Below, in pieces: positions 58,965 to 64,000 of a stretch of 64,000 nucleotides of DNA (the stretch's first letter is position 1; each line of letters opens with the position of its first letter). The stretch is from Manis javanica (taxonomy: Eukaryota > Chordata > Mammalia > Pholidota > Manidae). Below the pieces are notes generated by a model. That model was not told the origin of the DNA and made no database searches. It saw nothing but the letters and a program-made list of their open reading frames with translations. The translations under genes were made by a program, and so were the position numbers. The stretch is from contig NC_133164.1 of the NCBI RefSeq assembly GCF_040802235.1, positions 110,936,302 to 111,000,301 on the forward strand, in the 5' to 3' direction.

Positions 58965-60003
58965 TGAGGTCTGGGGATTGAGACTCTAGAGTGTTGGGTG
59001 GGCCATCCGCATGGCTCTTCAAATCACCCAGGGCAGTGGCAGGGGTTGTGAAGGGGAGGACTGAGCAGGTGCCAGAGTGAGGACCCCCCCTGGAGGACAG
59101 TGGGGGCAGAGGCCCCGAGAGGCTTACCGTTCAAGTGGTACTAGCCACAGTGGCTTTTGTCCTGCCGTCTCTTGGAGAACTGGAGACATCTGGGCTAATG
59201 ATCCAGCTACAGCCCAGCAGGTGCTGTGATGTGGGCCGGTGTAGCTTTTCCCCTTTGTCCCCAGGGGTTGGTGGGAGTGGCAGGCTGCTGTCCCTGAGGA
59301 AGAGCTTTGTGCCTCAGCATGCGAGGTGCAGGGAGGGATGAGGTCAAGCCCTGTGGTCCTAACTCCGTGGTCTGAAGTCGCGCGAGGTCAGCTTCGAATT
59401 AGATATTGACTTGTTTGCGTGGTCTTGAGCCTGTGTACTTAACCAAATAGTTGTTTGTTTGCTTTCTAAAACATTATAGAAAATCTGAACATGCAGGTGT
59501 TTAAAGTTTTGTACGGTCAGATGCATTTTAGATACCTCAGTGCTCAGGACTGTGGGCGCTGGAGCCTCATCTGGGGCCCCTCGCCAGGGGGCTGAGGAGC
59601 GATTACTCTAGGAGGCCCGCACTGCACATGCCAGGCCCTCGGGTCGGACCTGTCTCTGCCCTAGATGGGAGGCCCTGGTGGTAGGTCTTGGGAAGCAGCG
59701 CCCTGCAGGGTTGAAGGCCCTGGGAAGTCCTGGGCAGGTAAGTGGAGTCTTATCGAGGCTTGAAGAGAGCAGGTCCCACAGGTTGCTCTGGGTTTTTTCT
59801 CCCTTATCTCTCATTGCAGGAGAGACGGTCTATGGAAGGCTCATCCATGGACAGAAGTTGAAGTACTGTGTAATTTTATAGTTGGTGTGAATTCATGTCC
59901 TAATATCATAACTTAGTTTTTTTTAAAACAAGCCCACCTCCAGCTTAGGGTTCATGAATGTTCTGCCACTGGTTGTCACTTTTGTTTGGCCTTTTCGTTC
60001 CAG
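58965..60003 (+). other. SEC11C: SEC11C intron 1, 3' part
   Basis: Intronic, GC-richer, nothing named. Ends in the pyrimidine-rich acceptor of exon 2. Confidence 0.6.
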
Positions 60004-60113
60004 CTCTATTACCAGGTTTTAAACTTTGCCATGATTGTGTCTTCTGCGCTCATGATCTGGAAGGGCTTGATCGTCCTCACCGGCAGTGAGAGCCCCATCG
60101 TCGTGGTGCTGAG
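60004..60113 (+). CDS. SEC11C: SEC11C exon 2, membrane anchor
   Basis: 110-bp exon between a pyrimidine-rich acceptor (TTCGTTCCAG at 59994-60003) and a GTGGGT donor. It encodes residues 30-65 plus two bases of a Ser codon: [19 protein letters not shown], then [17 protein letters not shown]. The hydrophobic core is the single N-terminal signal-anchor helix. The split Ser codon leads into the catalytic SGSMEP block of the next exon. Essentially identical to the conserved mammalian protein. Confidence 0.97.
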
Positions 60114-61454
60114 GTGGGTCCTGCCGCTGTCACTCTGCTGCCCCATGCCTGGGGAGCAGTGTTGCCTTGCGTCAAAGTCCATGTGACAAGCAACAAGTGG
60201 TGTTTTGTTTGGATAGAATGTTAGAATCTTCTTTATTGGTATCTGCTTTGAGAACATTCCTTTTTTTCTGGCATTTGTTGGGAAATCTAATCTTTTCCAA
60301 CAGACATATTAGAGATTTTATTGCATTGATAATTGATACTATACTCCAATGCAACATATTTGCTTCTGTCTTTTAATGTTTTAATCCACGTAAAATGACA
60401 ATTTAGTAATGTGGTGCTGACACATTATTTGTGTACAAATTGATTTTTAAACATAAGTAATTTAAGACTGTTACTTGGTTTTCTCTGTATCAAATAGGGA
60501 GTGTGTGTCCCCAGTGCTTCGCAGAGTGTCTGGTGTTTTTTCAAGCGGCTTCTCCTTGCAAAATACAGTCGTAGACGGCTACTCACTTCTTGAGACTGTT
60601 ACTCTTACAAAGCACAGCATGTTTATTTTAGAAAGTTAATGCGTTAGCTAGCTTCGTGAAGCCCTAAAGTCATCCAGGGAAAAAACTTAATGAGTTTGAA
60701 ATTAAATAACTATGTTTGGGGGCTTAGGTGCTTTAAACTGCTCTCTGTCCAAGTGTCTTAGATGGCTGAGTCTCGCTGCGGGTGGGAGTGGGGCCCTGGC
60801 TTATGGGCAGGCAGCAGCTATAAAGTGGGCAGGGTCACAGCTGGCCAGTACAGGGGCCAAGTCCAGCACGCAGAGGCCTTAGCTCCCAACTTGGTGCCTT
60901 TTATCTCCACTGGGCCCCCCTGCCATGTCACAGGCCTTCAGCCATGGCCCGGTTTCACCACGTTACCCTTGCATGGCTGGCCAAGGGGCCCACTTCTAGA
61001 GATACAGGCATTTTCATAAGTTTAGGCACCTCAGGATAGCACAGGGGTCTTGAAGTCCCTTGTGTTCACACTGTGCTCCAAGAGTGCCCTGCAGTCTGGG
61101 AGGTAGGTTAGGAGAGAAGGGGACCAAACTCATAAGATTCTAGCCTTGCTTCAATTATGACAGCTCCGTTTTTATGTATTGCATTTGATTATACTTTTTG
61201 GTAACATTTCATTTGAAGGAAGAATTTTAGGGCTTTTAAAAGAAGAAAATTTTAAAACCTCAAGTTTAGTTTGGCCCACTCACTTAGAAGATAAGTGACC
61301 TGAGGTCCAGTGAGGCCCAGGCACCAGCATCTCACAGGTATTTCTGCCAGAGCCAAAACTAGATCCAGGATGTTCTGGCTCTTTGTAAGTCACACAGACA
61401 CACTTGTGTACAGAAATTCTTGTGAAATTGCAGTGTGATACTGCCTTCTAAGGC
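60114..61454 (+). other. SEC11C: SEC11C intron 2 before the L1
   Basis: Intronic sequence with no exon or named repeat recognised. Exon 3, carrying the catalytic serine block, must lie beyond the window. Confidence 0.6.
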
Positions 61455-64000
61455 TGACCCAGAAAGAAACAGAAAATCTGAACAGACCAATTACCAGCAA
61501 TGAAATTGAATTGGTAATCAAAAAACTATCTAAGAACAAAATCCCTGGACCAGATGGCTTCACCGCTGAATTTTATCAAACATTTAGTGAAGACCCAATA
61601 CCCATCCTCCTTAAAGTTTTCCAAAAAGTAGAAGAGGGAATACTTCCAAACTCATTCTGTGAGGCCAGCATCACTCTAATATCAAAACCAGGCAAAGACA
61701 CCACAAAAAAGAAAAGTACAACCAATATCCCTGATGAACATAGATGCAAAAATACTCAACAAAATATTAGCAAACTGAACTCAAAAATATATCAAAAAGA
61801 TCATCCACCATGATCAAGTAGGATTTATTCCAGGGATACAGGGATGGTACAATATTAGAAAATCCATCAACATCATCCAACACATCAACGAAAAGAAGGA
61901 CAAAAACCACACAATCATTTCCATAGATGCCGAAAATGCACTTGACAAAATTCAATATCCATTCATGATAAAAACTCTCAACAAAATGAGTATAGAAGGC
62001 AAGTACCTCAACATAATAAAGGCCATATATGATAAACCCACAGCCAACATCATACTTAGTAGCGAGAAGCTGAAAGCCTTTCCTTTAAGATTGGAAACAA
62101 GGCAAGGATGCCCACTCTCCCCACTTCTGTTCAAAATAGTACTGGAGGTCCTAGCCACGGCAATCAGACAACACAAAGAAATAAAGGGCATCCAGATTGG
62201 TAGGGAAGAAGTTAAACTGTCACTGTTTGCAGATGACATGATATTATACATAAAGAATCCTAAAGAATCCACTCCAAAACTACTAGATCTAATATCTGAA
62301 TTCAGCAAAGTTGCAGGTTACAAAATTAATACACAGAAATCTGTTGCATTCCTATACACTAACGATGAACTAGCAGAGAGAGAAATCAGAAAAATAGTTC
62401 CATTCACAATTGCATCAAAAAGAATAAAATACTCAGGAATAAACCTAACCAAGGAAGTGAAAGACCTATAGTTTGAAAACTACAAGACACTCATGAGAGA
62501 AATTAAAGAAGATACCAATAAATGGAAACACATCCCGTGCTCCTGGATAGGGAGAATTAATATTGTCAAAATGGCCATCCTGCCTAAAGCAATCTACAGA
62601 TTCAATGCAATTGCTATCAAAATACCAACAGCATTCTTCAATGAACTAGAGCAAATCATTCTAAAATTCATATGGAACCACAAAAGACCCTGAATAGTCA
62701 AAGAAATCCTGAGAAGGAAGAATAAAGCTGGGGGGATTATGCTCCCCAACTTCAAGCTCTACTACAAAGCCACAGTAATCAAGACAATTTGGTACTGGCA
62801 GAAGAACAGACCCACAGACCAGTGGAACAGAATAGAGAGCCCAGATATAAACCCAACAATATATGGTCAATTAATATATGATAAAGGAGTTGTGGACATA
62901 CAATGGGGAAATGACAGCCTCTTCAACAACTGGTGTTGGCAAAATTGTACAGCTACATCTAAGAGAATGAAACTGGATTATTGTTTAACCCCATACACAA
63001 AAGTAAACACAAAATGGATCAAAGACCTGAGTGTAAGTCATGAAACCATCTTAGAAGACAACATAGGCAGAAATATCCTAAATATAAACATGAGCAACTT
63101 CTTCCTGAATGCATCTCCTTGGGAAAGGGAAACAAAAGCAAAAATGAACACATGGGACTACATCAAACTAAAAAGCTTCTGTACAGCAAAGGACACCATC
63201 AACAGAACAAAAAGGCATCCCTACAATATGGGAGAATATATTTGTAAATGACATATTCGACAAGGGGTTAGCATCCAAAATATATAAAGAATTCATACAC
63301 CTCAACAACCAAAAAGCAAATAACCCAATTAAAAAATGGGCAGAAGATATGAAGAAACAATTCTCCAAAGAAGAAATTCAGATGGGCAACAGACCCATGA
63401 AAAGATGCTCCACATCACCAATCATCGGGGAAATGCAAATTAAAATCACAGTGAGATATCACCTCACACCATTTAGGATAGGCAGCACCGAAAAGACTAA
63501 GAACAACAAATGCTGGTGAGAATGCGAAGAAAGGGGAACCCTACTACACTGCTAGTGGGAATGTAAGCTAGTGCAACCATTGTGGAAAGCAATATGGAGG
63601 TTCCTCAAAAAACTAAAAATAGAAACACCATTTGACCCAGGAATTCCACTCCTAGGAATTTACCCAAAGAATACAAGTTCTCAGTTTCAAAAAGACATAT
63701 GCACCCCTATGTTTATTGCAGCACTATTTACAATAGCCAAGATATGGAAGCAACCTAAGTGTCCATCAGTACATGAATGGATAAAGAAGAGGTGGTACAT
63801 ATACACAATGGAATACTATTCAGCCATAGGAAAGAAACAAATCCTACCATTTGCAATAACATGGATGTAGCTGGACAATATTATGCTCAGTGAAATAAGC
63901 CAGGTGGAGAAAGACAAGTGCCAAATGATTTCCCTCATTTGTGGAGTGTAACAACGAAGCAAAATTGAAGGAACAAAATAGCAACAAACTCATAGACTCC
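61455..64000 (+). mobile_element. L1 element, sense, 5'-truncated, dead ORF2 (runs off window)
   Basis: LINE-1 ORF2 in the sense direction inside SEC11C intron 2. It begins inside the reverse-transcriptase region ([17 protein letters not shown] near 61,530), carries the RT active-site block FADDMILYI (codons from 62,225), and continues through the C-terminal region (KCPSVHEWIKKRWYIYTMEY near 63,790). It is not functional. The frame at 61,511 differs from that at 61,965; there are in-frame stops near 62,470, 62,692 and 63,250; and the frame shifts again before 63,571. The 5' end is truncated near 61,455. The 3' UTR, poly(A) and target-site duplication lie beyond the window. Confidence 0.93.

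Larger units (their letters stand above)
54265..64000 (+). other. SEC11C: SEC11C gene, 5' part (runs off the window)
   Basis: SEC11C is a catalytic subunit of the ER signal peptidase complex, a single-pass membrane serine protease that removes signal peptides from secretory proteins as they enter the ER. Exon 1 coding (54265-54351) and exon 2 (60004-60113) encode the first 65 residues and part of the 66th. They cover the cytosolic N-terminus, the membrane anchor, and the start of the luminal protease domain up to the codon before GSMEP. The catalytic Ser and the His/Asp residues are in later exons outside the window. Intron 1 is 5,652 bp. Intron 2 is open-ended and contains a sense L1 from about 61,455. 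The N-terminus starting MVRAGAVG separates SEC11C from its paralogue SEC11A. Confidence 0.96.

Noticed and set aside
1-64000. CRISPR arrays, prokaryotic operons, phage or plasmid features
   Set aside because: The window is mammalian nuclear DNA. No regularly spaced repeat-spacer structure or bacterial gene was seen.

Overview
This is nuclear DNA from a placental mammal. It holds two recognisable multi-exon protein genes on the + strand, a CpG-island promoter, and a dense mix of mammalian repeats (L1, L2, MIR, MLT1/MaLR LTRs, MER5A and other hAT elements). I see no operons, CRISPR arrays, tRNA or rRNA genes. There is no Alu, carnivore tRNA-Lys SINE, bovine, pig, horse or armadillo SINE. The youngest repeats are one L1 lineage and an LTR-derived retrocopy. 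From memory these look most like a pangolin, but the species is a guess; 'laurasiatherian-like placental mammal' is safer.

Layout: 1-9,291 is repeat-rich and contains no exon I can support. 9,292-21,494 carries five consecutive coding exons that I assign to OACYL (O-acyltransferase like, NRF-6 / acyltransferase-3 family). They join in one open frame with matching splice phases, and two of them are micro-exons of 29 and 32 bp. Exons for the N-terminal part and for the C-terminal membrane half were not found. 21,495-53,690 is intron and/or intergenic DNA. It holds antisense L1 fragments at 19.8-20.5 and 22.2-23.5 kb, several MLT1 LTRs, an inverted duplication (36.2-36.8 against 38.2-38.8 kb), a tetranucleotide tract (47.07-47.20 kb), and an apparently retroposed LTR-element transcript (50.63-51.43 kb) nested in an old antisense L1. 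53,690-54,520 is the CpG-island promoter and first exon of SEC11C, the signal peptidase catalytic subunit. Exon 2 lies at 60,004-60,113. The window ends in intron 2, inside a dead sense-strand L1 carrying reverse-transcriptase sequence.

The order OACYL then SEC11C on one strand matches what I recall of the human 18q21.32 neighbourhood, where the OACYL copy is a pseudogene. The two genes are not known to share a pathway: SEC11C cleaves signal peptides in the ER, while OACYL is a predicted multi-pass membrane acyltransferase of unknown substrate. The items most worth checking are the intact OACYL exons, the retroposed LTR-element transcript with target-site duplication, the 587/588-bp inverted duplication with its abutting 130-bp third copy, and a facing pair of ZNF143-type sites in the SEC11C promoter.
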